Assembly: GCF_042677205.1 (NCBI RefSeq)
Contig: NZ_JBHTIU010000028.1
Span: 1-64,000 of the forward strand
Direction of reading: 5' to 3'
Source of the DNA: Paenibacillus_L residui
GTDB taxonomy: Bacteria; Bacillota; Bacilli; Paenibacillales; NBRC-103111
DNA length: 64,000 nucleotides
Within the stretch, counting starts at the first letter, position 1, and each line of letters starts with the position of its first letter. Under the pieces are notes generated by a model. It worked only from the letters and a program-made list of their open reading frames with translations. It had not been told where the DNA came from and ran no database searches. The position numbers and the translations under genes are program-made. Below, one piece after another: positions 34,714-44,289 of this stretch.

Positions 34714-36579
34714 TCACATACGCTCAGGTGCAGGAAGACCGAGAACCGTTAATGCGTCGCCGATGGTTTCTTTGAATTTGCAGGTGAGCCAAAGCCTGAG
34801 CGCTTGTTTATCGCTATCCGCCTTTATTATAGGGCAAGCGACATAGAAATTGTTGAACAAGGTAGCCAGCTCATGAGCGTAATTACATATCATGTTTGGA
34901 GACAGTTCCTTACTGGCTGCATATAGCGTATCCTGCCAAGCAGCGATATGTCTGATTAATGAGTATTCCGCCTGCTCCATAGGACGGATCTCTTCCGGAA
35001 CCATCGGTTGCATATTCAATTCGCGTTCTGCTTTATTTAGGAGGCTAACTGCGCGAGCGTAAGAGTACATCAAGTAGACACCCGTATTTCCGGTTACTTC
35101 TGTCGCCTGCTGCATGTCAAAAACAACCTCGGTCAACAAGCTGAACCGAAGAAGATAGTAACGGATGGCGGCAGCGGCGATCATCCGGCTCGCTAGCCCG
35201 GTTTTATCCGAACGTTTGTTATCAATGATCTCTTCCATAAGATCAAGTAAATCGGAGATCTTGATCCCTATTCCTTGTCTTCCCGACATAGCATAAGAGG
35301 CTTTGCCATCCGATGTATCTATGCCTAGTTCCTTCGCGGCCCCCGGACTTAATGAAACCACACCATAGCTGACATGACGAAGCTTCTCGGCTTGTTGGGT
35401 GTACCCCAGGATTTCAAGAGCTTGTTTCACCATGGCCTGGGGATATTCTTGTCTATGGTCGATTACATTGATGACGATATCTGCTTTGCCAAAGGAGGAA
35501 TGGATTCCATGACCATTCGTCGTCCACAGTTCTTCCGAAAAGCGTTTATACAAGAAGTCCTTTTCCAGCAGCCCGAACTTCCATAGATGATAAGCGATAT
35601 CTTTAGCGGTATAGGTCAAAATGCCGTTGGAACGGACCAAAACTTTGTCCATACTGTGTTCGGACTCTTTAGCTTCCGTTTCGGACGAGGGCTGTTTTAA
35701 TACCCAGCATCCCTCCAGCTTGCCGGAAGTTTCCCGGTAAAACTGCGCCGTCTGCTGCAGTAAGCCGAATGCCGCCGCCCAGAACCCACCCCTGACAATA
35801 TGGCTCTCCCAGACCAATAAATCATAGTGAATGCCAAACTCGCTCATCTCTTCGAGGTGTTCGCGTACAATCCGTTCAGCTATAAGGAATCCGATCCAGG
35901 ATAAGTTCCCATTCCCCTCTTCCAGAGAATGAAGCACTTTAGTCCTTTGTTCCAGCAATGGGGTATTTTTTTCATACTCTCTATTAACCTCCGAGTAAAT
36001 ATCCCAGCAGAAGTCGCCAAAACGCGAGTGCTCTTTCTTATGGGGAACATTCAAAATACCTACAACCGTATCGGCAAGCTGATTCCCCAGGTCATCGATA
36101 TAATTATGCACTTCGACATTAAACCCGACTCTTTTCAAGAGTCGTACAAGGGTATCGCCAATGCAAGAATTTCTCAGGTGACCGATGTGGGCGGATTTGT
36201 TCGGATTGATGGAAGTATGTTCAACAATGACCTTCTCACCATTATTCAGAGGCAGGGTGAATTCGCGGTGAGCCCATTCCTTCCAATCGATATGCATATT
36301 GATAAATCCCGGAGGAGCGACCTCGACGCGATGAAACAGGTTCTCGATATTCCCTTCCTCTTCCAGCTTGATTTTCAACATGTTTGCAATTTGCAGGGGT
36401 GCTTTACGTAAACTTTTGGCAAGCTGCATCGCAACGTTCGTTGAATAATCTCCATGTTCCAGATGAGCAGGCTGTTCGACATAAATGTTTACGTCATCGC
36501 TGTAGTCGAGACCGGCTTCGTCCAAAAGACTCCTTACCGACTTTTCGATGCTGTTTTGAAGCTGCTGACTGATCAACAT
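34714..36579 (-). CDS. argS: Arginyl-tRNA synthetase (divergent, T-box controlled)
   Basis: The 621-residue class I synthetase charges tRNA-Arg. It has an N-terminal additional domain (about 1-110), a HIGH-type motif in NPNKSAHIGHLRNSCIGDTL, the following HNYIDDLGNQLADTV, and the C-terminal alpha-helical anticodon-binding domain (about 490-621, YLMYSYARAVSLLNKAE...PAPERM). It is longer and more diverged than the usual 555-residue B. subtilis type enzyme and may be a second copy. GGAGGAGGG precedes the ATG. Expression is controlled by the T-box leader upstream. Confidence 0.88.
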   Translation of the reverse strand: MLISQQLQNSIEKSVRSLLDEAGLDYSDDVNIYVEQPAHLEHGDYSTNVAMQLAKSLRKAPLQIANMLKIKLEEEGNIENLFHRVEVAPPGFINMHIDWKEWAHREFTLPLNNGEKVIVEHTSINPNKSAHIGHLRNSCIGDTLVRLLKRVGFNVEVHNYIDDLGNQLADTVVGILNVPHKKEHSRFGDFCWDIYSEVNREYEKNTPLLEQRTKVLHSLEEGNGNLSWIGFLIAERIVREHLEEMSEFGIHYDLLVWESHIVRGGFWAAAFGLLQQTAQFYRETSGKLEGCWVLKQPSSETEAKESEHSMDKVLVRSNGILTYTAKDIAYHLWKFGLLEKDFLYKRFSEELWTTNGHGIHSSFGKADIVINVIDHRQEYPQAMVKQALEILGYTQQAEKLRHVSYGVVSLSPGAAKELGIDTSDGKASYAMSGRQGIGIKISDLLDLMEEIIDNKRSDKTGLASRMIAAAAIRYYLLRFSLLTEVVFDMQQATEVTGNTGVYLMYSYARAVSLLNKAERELNMQPMVPEEIRPMEQAEYSLIRHIAAWQDTLYAASKELSPNMICNYAHELATLFNNFYVACPIIKADSDKQALRLWLTCKFKETIGDALTVLGLPAPERM

Positions 36580-36600
36580 TTAAAACCCTCCTCCTAAACT

Positions 36601-36835
36601 AAAAATAAAGCCTCCATCCCTATAAAAGAGACGAAGGCTTATGCGTTCGCGGTACCACTCTTGTTGTTAAACGTGTCGTTTAACCACTCCATAAGATAAC
36701 GGTCTTGGCCGTGACTTCCTACTTACCATTCAGAAGCCATTCTCGCGGGTCCGTTTCCCTGCTCACTCCGTACCGGCTCTCACCTCTTCCGGCTCTCTTT
36801 GACTCGAGTCAACAGGTACTCTCCCGGTCATTAAA
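36601..36835 (-). promoter_or_regulatory. T-box leader (arginine, CGG specifier)
   Basis: On the minus strand the conserved T-box GAGTGGTACCGCG lies at 36648-36660, followed by a terminator (AAGCCTTCG...GGAGGCTT then TATTTTT, 36601-36640). In Stem I the S-turn AGAGTA, the GCCGG/CCGGT distal stem and the CCTGTT/AGCAGG stem can be placed. The specifier loop GAAACGGA then puts CGG (36751-36753) as the specifier codon, an arginine codon that matches the downstream argS. Uncharged tRNA-Arg(CCG) would pair and allow read-through. Confidence 0.9.
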
Positions 36836-36854
36836 TTTTGTGATATTTTGTAAA

Positions 36855-36883
36855 ATAGTATATCTAAACCTTAATAAAGTCAA
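36855..36883 (-). promoter_or_regulatory. Sigma-A promoter of the T-box argS transcript
   Basis: On the minus strand TTGACT (36878-36883), 17 bases, TACTAT (36855-36860). The predicted transcript begins about 15-20 bases before Stem I. Confidence 0.75.
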
Positions 36884-36924
36884 TCTCCCGTCCACAAGCT
36901 CGAACCGTGTGGTTCGCCTTGTCA

Positions 36925-37842
36925 TCAACCGGTCAGAAGGCTTTCTGCGAAAGCAACGTCTTTAATAAGCTTCGGATATTTTTCAGGGATTGAGCTGTCT
37001 TCCGCGCTCCAGCAGACACCCATTGCCGTCTCCACATAAAGGCACTGCCTTATAATTTCATTTGGAAGGTTAAGGTTTTGTTCCAGTATGCCTATGATAT
37101 CGTTAATTTTCTTAAACAATTCCGGAGTGATTTCATCGCCGAATTCATTTAATATAAACCGCGGAACATCAAATACGGGATCGCCTATTACGCCTTTAGG
37201 ATCGATAATGAAATATTGTCCGTCCCGGCCGAGCAACAGATTATCGTGGTGCAAATCTCCATGAAGCAGCATCTGTTGTGAGTATATCGAGGAAACCGAT
37301 AAGCAGATCTCTTTTGCTTTTTTCATATAACCATACAATTCTTTACAATCATGCCGCGTGCTCATGTATTCTGTGATCCTGCCGACCCACTCTAGGTAAG
37401 TCGGGTATATTTCCGCATTGGCGGGCATAATGTGCAAGCCTTTATATATTGAGCAGAATACAGCTAGTCTCTTATCCAGTGAGCTCTCTTTCCTTAAAGG
37501 AATTCCCGGACGCACATCCTCTTCAAGGATGACGCCGTTGTCAATATCGGCATCAAACGCTTTGCAAAATCGTCCGCCGTTATATTCACATAAAGTGCTA
37601 TACTCCGTAAAGATTTCTCGAAAAGCAGGGTTGCCTAATTTAAGCACTGCATTCCCGAAGGTTTCCGAGCAGCATCTAAAGATCAAGTTTGCGGAATAGG
37701 AAGGGATAAACTGAAAAGAGGTCAGCCTCCACTTGTCTGCATATTCTTCGATATCCCTAAGAACTTTCGCATAGAACTCTTGGCCAAAACGGTTAATGAT
37801 ATTTTCGGTTTCCTTGGGCTTGAAGCTGTAATGCTTGTTCAT
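36925..37842 (-). CDS. APH(6)/hydroxyurea phosphotransferase-like protein
   Basis: The 305-residue kinase-fold protein has VLKLGNPAFRE (N-lobe Lys), the catalytic loop LLHGDLHHDNLLL and the metal loop FIIDPKGVIGDPVFDVPRF typical of the streptomycin 6-phosphotransferase/hydroxyurea phosphotransferase group. GGAGGTGATG lies before ATG 37842. It is upstream of the T-box promoter on the same strand, with no obvious terminator. It may inactivate an aminoglycoside or act on a sugar. Confidence 0.85.
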   Translation of the reverse strand: MNKHYSFKPKETENIINRFGQEFYAKVLRDIEEYADKWRLTSFQFIPSYSANLIFRCCSETFGNAVLKLGNPAFREIFTEYSTLCEYNGGRFCKAFDADIDNGVILEEDVRPGIPLRKESSLDKRLAVFCSIYKGLHIMPANAEIYPTYLEWVGRITEYMSTRHDCKELYGYMKKAKEICLSVSSIYSQQMLLHGDLHHDNLLLGRDGQYFIIDPKGVIGDPVFDVPRFILNEFGDEITPELFKKINDIIGILEQNLNLPNEIIRQCLYVETAMGVCWSAEDSSIPEKYPKLIKDVAFAESLLTG

Positions 37843-38071
37843 AAGAGCATCACCTCCGCTCCTGACCAATCAGGAACTTATTTCCATCTTTAGACTCAAT
37901 TCTAACCTTTTTCAGCATGGAGTTCTATTGCATCCTTATTCCAGTTTAGAAAATCCGTTTGCACGGCACCAGCAGAAATTGAAAACAGATTTTCAAGGTA
38001 GCAGATACTTTATAGCGCGGAAAGTCCTCACTTCTTTCCAAATCAAGTTCAATATCGTGTAGAGGAAGTCC

Positions 38072-38526
38072 TTAGTTAATCGGTACTGAGTCATTATAAT
38101 TAATTACATATGACCTTAATTTCAGTTTTTTTGCATCCAGCCATTTTGCATACATGTCGTAATATACCGGTCCATATAATAAGTTTTCCGGTAGTTGAGC
38201 AACTAACCTAATTTCTTCAATCTCATAGCTCGGTAATTCGTATAATTCGGTAACTTTGACGAAGAACATCATGCCATAACTACCATTCATCAAATATACT
38301 GCAAACGGTGTTAATTCAAATTGTACCGCCCCTGTTTCTTCATATAATTCTCTACTTGCAGCTTGAATTAAATCTTCATTCTTTTCCCTCTTACCCCCAG
38401 GCAATTCCCATTGTTGACGTAGCTTATTCCGTATAATTATCAACTGGTTTTGATATTCGGCGATCATGACACATATTTAATTTCATTAGAATTTATTTCA
38501 TCAAGACCAAACCAAGTACACTCCAT
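38072..38526 (-). pseudogene. NUDIX hydrolase with -1 frameshift near the N-terminus
   Basis: The Nudix box is intact: GKREKNEDLIQAASRELYEE followed by TG fits G-x5-E-x7-REL-x-EE-x-G. The natural start is ATG 38526 (AAAGGGG upstream), giving MECTWFGLDEINSNEIKYV, but the frame then meets TGA. One base is lost near 38468 (GTGTCATG for a likely GTGGTCATG), after which the second frame, beginning MIAEYQNQLIIIRN at 38467, carries the rest. Starting there would lack the first beta strand and has no ribosome site. It is broken unless the gap is a sequencing error. Confidence 0.65.
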
Positions 38527-38732
38527 GATAAGCCCCTTTCGCCGATTCTAAACAGGGTAAAATCGTAATCGTCTAAATTATGAACTTTATGTTCAAATAC
38601 GGCAATTACTACTATAATAGAACGTTTGTTTGCAAAAGACAAATTTCTTATTTCTGACAAGGGATTATCTACAAAGCTTATTCTCCAAGCGCAAGAGTTA
38701 CAAATAAAGGCCTCGTACGGATTTATTTCATT

Positions 38733-39638
38733 TTATCCGTATTCTTCCTCCGTCAAATCCATATGGACACTCATGGCGGTTCGGCTGCCGTCAGCTGCGG
38801 CGAACACTACTTGGGAGGGTCCGATGTATGAGGCATCACCGGCGGCATAGAGTCCGGGAACCGAGGTTCTTCCCCCCTTATCCGTCTTGATCCCGCCCAT
38901 ATCCGTCCTTTCACAGCCCAATTGCTCAACGAATGGCGCGCTTTGAACAAATTTGGGGGATACGAAGCCGCCGGTTCTCGGAATTTCGGTCCCATCAGCG
39001 AATCGAATACGCTCAAGCCGCCCGTTGTGCCCGATGAACGACATAATAGGCTGCTCCATGATCGCGATTCCCCAGGATTGAAGCCGTTGTTTCTGCTCAT
39101 CCGACAAGGTAGCCTTCCCGTTCGTGCAGACGATCAAATCCTTGCTCCAACTGAGGAGCAATTTGGCTTTATGAAAGACGTCCGGATATTCGGAAACGAC
39201 GGCGAGCGGTTGGTCCCGCAGCTCCCAGCCGTCACAATAGGGACAATTGAACAAACTCTTTCCGTATAGCGGATAGAAGCCTTCGATCTCCGGAAAAACT
39301 TCTTTCACGCCTGTTGCCAAGATCAGCTTTCGTGCTTGAACACGCTGTCCTGACAAATCGCATATTTCAAATCCGGATTCGATCCTGCCCACCGAGGCCA
39401 CCTCGATTGGTAAATGTTCGACAGTAGGGTAACGGAGCACCTCCTCATAAGCAATGCGGCGGAATTCGGCCGGAGTTACGCCGTCTCTCGTAATAAAGCC
39501 GTGAGACGCATGCGTAACGGCATTCCTGGGCTGATTGTTATCGATCAAAGCCACACTTCTTCTTGCCCTGCCTAGCACTAGGGCCGCATTCAAGCCTGCA
39601 GGACCTCCTCCGATAATCGCGCAATCGTAAATCGTCAT
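38733..39638 (-). CDS. Thioredoxin-reductase-like FAD/NAD(P) oxidoreductase
   Basis: The 301-residue flavoprotein has an FAD-binding GGGPAGLNAALVLGRA loop, the redox pair CPYC in FNCPYCDGWELRD, and the C-terminal FAD motif GLYAAGDASYIGPSQVVFAAADG. The pyridine nucleotide loop is degenerate (AVVSEYPD), as in many TrxR-like proteins with other donors. AAAGGATGA before ATG 39638 overlaps an alternative ATG 39647. It is controlled by the Rrf2 protein upstream through a shared operator. Confidence 0.86.
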   Translation of the reverse strand: MTIYDCAIIGGGPAGLNAALVLGRARRSVALIDNNQPRNAVTHASHGFITRDGVTPAEFRRIAYEEVLRYPTVEHLPIEVASVGRIESGFEICDLSGQRVQARKLILATGVKEVFPEIEGFYPLYGKSLFNCPYCDGWELRDQPLAVVSEYPDVFHKAKLLLSWSKDLIVCTNGKATLSDEQKQRLQSWGIAIMEQPIMSFIGHNGRLERIRFADGTEIPRTGGFVSPKFVQSAPFVEQLGCERTDMGGIKTDKGGRTSVPGLYAAGDASYIGPSQVVFAAADGSRTAMSVHMDLTEEEYG

Positions 39639-39675
39639 GAAATTCATCCTTTCTTATTGAATTCGAAGATATTAG

Positions 39676-39690
39676 AGACTCTTAATGTCT
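39676..39690 (-). promoter_or_regulatory. Rrf2 operator copy 1 (before the flavoprotein gene)
   Basis: AGACTCTTAATGTCT, an AGAC-N7-GTCT inverted repeat flanked by TAATA on the right, matches the site upstream of the Rrf2 gene. It lies 38 bases before the flavoprotein start. Confidence 0.65.
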
Positions 39691-39756
39691 GTAATAAGAA
39701 CAAGAAAACATGCTTTACCTCAACGAAACACCATCTTTCCTAAAAATATAAAAAGC

Positions 39757-40161
39757 TCACCTTAATCCTTTCAACTGCTTCTGGGCCAGATCGGCTAATT
39801 TCGTTTCTCTAAGATGCGACTCCATCTTCTCTTCGGCTTCCTTCATGACCGCTTGTATCAAGCACTCGTCGCTGTGGACGAAACCACATTCAAACATGGA
39901 GGCGGTGCCCTCAATAGCGTGGATAATATCCAGAAAAGTAATGTCGTCTTTGTTGCGGGATAACCGGTAGCCGCCATTAGCGCCGGAAATCGATTCGATC
40001 ATCCCCGCTTTTACGAGTCTCGTCAATATTTTGGATAGATAGGTCGGTGAAACGCCTTGGGACTCCGCCAGTTGCTGAACCCCTACCGGCTTGACCGGAG
40101 AAGCGGCAACGAGCATGAGCATGGTGTGCAGGGCGTAATTCGTCGCTTTTGTAAATTTCAT
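39757..40161 (-). CDS. Rrf2 family transcriptional regulator with two cysteines
   Basis: The 134-residue regulator has a winged helix (about 1-70: FTKATNYALHTMLML...GVSPTYLSKILTRLVKAGMIESISGANGGYRLSR) and a helical dimer part. It has only two cysteines, C92 and C100 (FECGFVHSDECLI), so it lacks the three-cysteine Fe-S set and is better seen as a thiol redox sensor, comparable to HypR, which controls a flavin disulfide reductase in Staphylococcus. Its target is probably itself and the flavoprotein gene. Confidence 0.88.
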   Translation of the reverse strand: MKFTKATNYALHTMLMLVAASPVKPVGVQQLAESQGVSPTYLSKILTRLVKAGMIESISGANGGYRLSRNKDDITFLDIIHAIEGTASMFECGFVHSDECLIQAVMKEAEEKMESHLRETKLADLAQKQLKGLR

Positions 40162-40182
40162 GGAAGCACCTCACCTCATCAC

Positions 40183-40227
40183 AGACTTATTGGGTCTATA
40201 ATATCCTTGAATTTGCCGTTGTGTCAA
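40183..40227 (-). promoter_or_regulatory. Promoter and Rrf2 operator copy 2
   Basis: On the minus strand TTGACA (40222-40227), 18 bases, TATTAT (40198-40203), and directly after it the inverted repeat AGACCCAATAAGTCT (40183-40197). A bound regulator would block the transcription start. GAGGTGAGG forms the ribosome site of the Rrf2 gene. Confidence 0.75.
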
Positions 40228-40552
40228 GCTGTTTTCTTTTTTTTGTAATATATCACGAATCGCTTCAACCTGCAGCTAAGCAACCATAACCATACCTATT
40301 CGTATGTTTAGTTAATGATTCATTATTTCCAGCATTTACAAAGGTCAAATTTGCTCGGTCATCCTCACTTTTTGCAGGATTTTTACAGAGCTATATTGAA
40401 ATTAATACTACTGTTTAATAGTCGGATGTTGGATGGCAGGATTGGCGGAGCATCGGCGGCCACCCGCCCCGAGTGTTAATCGTTCTCAGGAAGCGATACG
40501 GTTTCGCTTTTCACTGAATTACTTATTCTAAGACAAAGGGCGGCGGATTGAT
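40228..40552. other. Divergent promoter region, no gene
   Basis: No coding frame. A possible plus-strand promoter, TTTACA then ATACTA near 40382-40412, precedes the histidine kinase gene. Confidence 0.35.
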
Positions 40553-41812
40553 ATGATTAATATCCATACATTATTGTTAAACGCCTTTATTGTCCTTATT
40601 TCCATATTTCTTTATCAAGTCTTATGTCTGGATAGAGAAAAAGAAAAATACAAATCGTTCATAAGCCTGTTCCTGTTTTCCGCGACCAATCTTCTATGTA
40701 TGACCTTCCCTATCCACATTTATTCGGGATTTTTCTTTGATTTGCGGTTCATTCCGGTCATCTTGTGCTTTTTCTACAGCGGGTATCGCAATCTGGTTAT
40801 TATTACGGCAGTGCATCTGCTTTACCGGTATCTCTTAGGAGGCGGCGGATTCTATGCTTCTATCGAGGTAGCCTGTATTCTTATGCTTGGCTTGATGATT
40901 GCGGGGCCTTTTCGCGACTCTTTTCCCATACGCAAGAAAATGGCAATAGCTACTTTCTTTACGCTGTTCTATTCCATAATCGTCAGCATCTCCTCTATGG
41001 CCACCTTGGGACAATCAGAAATCTATGTACGGTTTTTCCTTGAGTACATCGCCATTAACCTGATTACTATATGGATGTCTGTCTACTTACTTGAAAATCT
41101 GATAGAGAAATCCCGTCTGAAAAAAGAGATTCGGCAAGCAGAGAAGCTGTCCTTATTCGGCAATCTTACCGCCTCCATTGCACATGAGATCCGAAACCCT
41201 CTGACGGTAGTGAACGGTTTCCTGCAGCTATTGATCGAAAATCGGGGGACGGAACAGCAAAACCGGGAGTATCAGCAGCTGATGAAACAGGAACTCGAAA
41301 GAGCTCTATCGATCATTACCCAGTATTTGTCCATTGCGAAGCCTGACCCCGATATCACCGAACCGCTTGAACTGGGGAAAGTCATCGCGCAAGTCACGAG
41401 GACCATGTCTCCCTATGCCAACCTTAACAAGGTTGAAATTCACAGCTTGATCCCGCCTGGTCTTCATTTGGTGGCCGACCTGGCCAAAATAAAGCAATGT
41501 TTTATCAATATTATGAAAAACGGAATTGAAGCCATGGAGGACGGCGGCGTTCTCCAGATTAACGCTGAGAAGAGGAAGAACGAACTCGTCATAGATATTA
41601 CTGATCAAGGGGTCGGAATGACTCAGGAGGAAATAGACAGACTGGGTATGCCGTTCTATTCCACGAAGGAGAAGGGAACCGGTCTTGGAACGATGTACAG
41701 CTACAGCATTCTTAGAGGAATGGGAGGAAGAGTGGAAGTGAAAAGCAAGAAAGGAGCGGGAACGAGGGTGACTCTAATCATCCCTGTCCCGCAAGAGTCT
41801 CCTGTTGAATGA
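40553..41812 (+). CDS. Sensor histidine kinase, 5TM type (KinB-like), orphan
   Basis: The 419-residue kinase has six short-looped N-terminal helices (about 1-185) as in KinB and 5TM-5TMR_LYT sensors. The HisKA motif SIAHEIRNPLTVVNGFLQLL carries the phosphorylated His, and the HATPase_c boxes are MKNGIEAM, DITDQGVGMTQEEI and GTGLGTMYSYSILRGMGG. No response regulator is next to it, which fits kinases that feed the sporulation phosphorelay. The ATG has a GGCGG stretch upstream. Confidence 0.87.
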   Translation: MINIHTLLLNAFIVLISIFLYQVLCLDREKEKYKSFISLFLFSATNLLCMTFPIHIYSGFFFDLRFIPVILCFFYSGYRNLVIITAVHLLYRYLLGGGGFYASIEVACILMLGLMIAGPFRDSFPIRKKMAIATFFTLFYSIIVSISSMATLGQSEIYVRFFLEYIAINLITIWMSVYLLENLIEKSRLKKEIRQAEKLSLFGNLTASIAHEIRNPLTVVNGFLQLLIENRGTEQQNREYQQLMKQELERALSIITQYLSIAKPDPDITEPLELGKVIAQVTRTMSPYANLNKVEIHSLIPPGLHLVADLAKIKQCFINIMKNGIEAMEDGGVLQINAEKRKNELVIDITDQGVGMTQEEIDRLGMPFYSTKEKGTGLGTMYSYSILRGMGGRVEVKSKKGAGTRVTLIIPVPQESPVE

Positions 41813-41976
41813 TATATCTTGAGCAGTTGTCTGTACGAAGGTTTCCCATTGCCCCCATTCCTTTAATTATCTATACTGGTAATATCATACTGTTGACCGT
41901 ACCTCTATCTGGGGTTATCCGTATCTGCTTGTAGGCGTAACATTTCCCGGCTTTCAAAAGAATGGGGAGGTGCCTA

Positions 41977-44274
41977 ATGAGTTGGAGTAACTTTAAGTCC
42001 AAACTGCTGCTGCAGTACATTTGGTCCTATCTCTTAATCTTTCTTATTCCTCTAATTATACTTACCTTCTTCATCTACCATAATGCCGTCCAAAATTTAC
42101 GCGCCGAGATCGAGCATTCTTTTGTCAACCAGTTGAACCAGGTCAAGCACAACATCGATGCGCGTATGACCGAGCTTCGGGATATTGCAACCCGGATGGC
42201 TTACGATGAACGACTGACTCCATATATGGTCAGCCATCCTTATTATTCCCGCGACGCCATTCTAACCCTCGAGAAGTATAAAGCGAACAGCTCGATCCTG
42301 GAAGAAATCTTCTTGTATTTCCGCAAAGATAACGTTATCTACTCATCCCGCGGCCTGACGAATCTTGATGTGCTGTTCGATCAATCCTATTCATTCAAGG
42401 ACTGGAGCAAGGAAGAGATCATCGACGATCTGAATAATGTCGCTTACCCGGTAGTACGCCCGGCGGGTTCAGTAAACACCAACGTGCATCTTGAAAAATC
42501 ATTGCTGGCTTATCTGGTTCCGATCATGCCGAACCATTCTTATCCACATGGCACAGTCCTGTATTTAATGGAGGAATCCCGGCTTACGGGACTGATGGAC
42601 TCCATCCTTAATGATTTTAAAGGGAATAGCTACATATTTGACCAGGACGGCCGAGTGCTTGCCCGAAATAACCACGGTGCTCCCATACCAACGGAAGAAC
42701 TGCACGTCCTCCCGGAATTAAGCCCGGGCACCCACAGCTTGAAGCTGAACAACCAATCGCACTCTGTTGTGGCCGTCAAGTCGAGCTTCAATGACTGGAC
42801 CTACGTGACCGCTATACCGAGCGACCAATTTTTCAGTCATGTTTTCCATATCCAGACCTTCTTTTTGCTTGCCTTTGCCATCGTTGTCTTGGTCGGGACA
42901 TTCGCAGCCGTTCTCCTCGCCAAGAGGCAGTATCACCCTATTCACGATTTGCTGGAATTTGCCAAGCTGAAGGCGGACTCCACCGCCCCCGCTCTGACGA
43001 AATCCCCCAATGAACTGGATTGGATTCGCCAGATGCTGCATAACTACAGTACCCGTGTCGATCTTCAGGAGCCCTATGCCAGGAACCAGTTTTTGCTTAT
43101 GCTGTTGACGCACGGGTTGCCTGAGGAACAGCAAGCGGGGCAGCTCTTGAAGATGTTCGGCGTGCAATTGGTTGGTGACCGTTACTTCGTCATTTCCATG
43201 GCTTGGGACGAATATCCCGGCTTATCGGAGCCATTCCAGGATCGCCAGAAAATTATCCATCTGCTGACGGAAGTGAGTATTCCCGAATATAAAACGCTGG
43301 TTTATGGCGTTGAGCTGCCGCAGTCCGATCAAATTGCACTCATTATCTGCATGGCTGGAACAACAGATCACGGCCATTCGCCGAATCGGCGGATCGAGCG
43401 GATCGTGGAAGCCTTACGTGCTATCGTGATGGAGAACTCGCATCTGATTCCGTCCTTCGGGATCGGCAAGTGCTATTCGAGCCCCGGGATGCTGAACCAA
43501 TCCTATATTGAAGCCTCCTCGGCGCTGGAATACCGCATGGCCAGCGGCAAGGGCAGCACGACTTACTTCGAGAAGCTCTCCGATACTCCGCATTCAACCT
43601 ACTGGATTCCGAAGGATGCGCTGCTCAAGCTGGTCCAAAGCTTGAGGCACGGCAACGAAACCGTCGCGATACAAATGATCCGTACAATCTTTGCCAACAT
43701 CAAGTCGCAGAAGCTGTCATTAGCTTTTTTGCGCTGCATTTGCTTCGATCTCCTGAACACCCTCCTCAAGACGGCGTCGGAGCTGGGAATGGCCGAATTT
43801 GTCCGGGATATCCCGAACATGACCTCCTTCGAATCACTGGAGGAACTGGAAAATAAGCTGGGAATGTTCGCCGCGCAAATTTGCAAGCAGGTCGAAATGA
43901 ACACGGAAACCAAACAGCACTCGATCATGGATGAGATCATCGCTCAGGTCGATGAGGAGTACACCGACTACCAGCTCAGCCTGGATAAGCTCGCGCAGAA
44001 ACATTCTATCTCGTCCTCTTACTTGAGCCGCGCCTTCAAAGAGCGGACGGGATGCAATTTCTCGCAATACGTTTGGCAGCGCAGAATGGAAGAAGTGAAA
44101 CGGCTGCTGCTGACGACCGGCGATCCGCTGAAGGATATTATCACCCGGGTCGGCTATCTGGACGCGCCTAATTTCATTCGCAAATTCAAGAAGGTGACCG
44201 GATATACACCAGGGCAGTATCGAAAGTTGCATACGGCACGTGAAAAGACATTGCTATATGCAGATGATGAATAG
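41977..44274 (+). CDS. Membrane-anchored AraC regulator (YesS-like)
   Basis: The 765-residue protein has a first helix (YIWSYLLIFLIPLIILTFFI, about 10-32), a large extracellular cache-like sensor (about 35-285), a second helix (IQTFFLLAFAIVVLVGTFAAVL, about 290-312), a cytoplasmic linker, and a C-terminal AraC double helix-turn-helix (about 655-757, LAQKHSISSSYLSRAFKERTGCNFSQYV...VGYLDAPNFIRKFKKVTGYTPGQYR). GGGGAGGTG fixes ATG 41977. It senses an extracellular sugar signal and most likely activates the convergent lplA/B/C-like importer genes next to it. Confidence 0.88.
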   Translation: MSWSNFKSKLLLQYIWSYLLIFLIPLIILTFFIYHNAVQNLRAEIEHSFVNQLNQVKHNIDARMTELRDIATRMAYDERLTPYMVSHPYYSRDAILTLEKYKANSSILEEIFLYFRKDNVIYSSRGLTNLDVLFDQSYSFKDWSKEEIIDDLNNVAYPVVRPAGSVNTNVHLEKSLLAYLVPIMPNHSYPHGTVLYLMEESRLTGLMDSILNDFKGNSYIFDQDGRVLARNNHGAPIPTEELHVLPELSPGTHSLKLNNQSHSVVAVKSSFNDWTYVTAIPSDQFFSHVFHIQTFFLLAFAIVVLVGTFAAVLLAKRQYHPIHDLLEFAKLKADSTAPALTKSPNELDWIRQMLHNYSTRVDLQEPYARNQFLLMLLTHGLPEEQQAGQLLKMFGVQLVGDRYFVISMAWDEYPGLSEPFQDRQKIIHLLTEVSIPEYKTLVYGVELPQSDQIALIICMAGTTDHGHSPNRRIERIVEALRAIVMENSHLIPSFGIGKCYSSPGMLNQSYIEASSALEYRMASGKGSTTYFEKLSDTPHSTYWIPKDALLKLVQSLRHGNETVAIQMIRTIFANIKSQKLSLAFLRCICFDLLNTLLKTASELGMAEFVRDIPNMTSFESLEELENKLGMFAAQICKQVEMNTETKQHSIMDEIIAQVDEEYTDYQLSLDKLAQKHSISSSYLSRAFKERTGCNFSQYVWQRRMEEVKRLLLTTGDPLKDIITRVGYLDAPNFIRKFKKVTGYTPGQYRKLHTAREKTLLYADDE

Positions 44275-44289
44275 CCGAATCTTAATGCT

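Noticed and set aside
38620..38633. LexA-box-like AGAACGTTTGTTTG
   Set aside because: Three mismatches to CGAACRNRYGTTYC and no SOS gene next to it.
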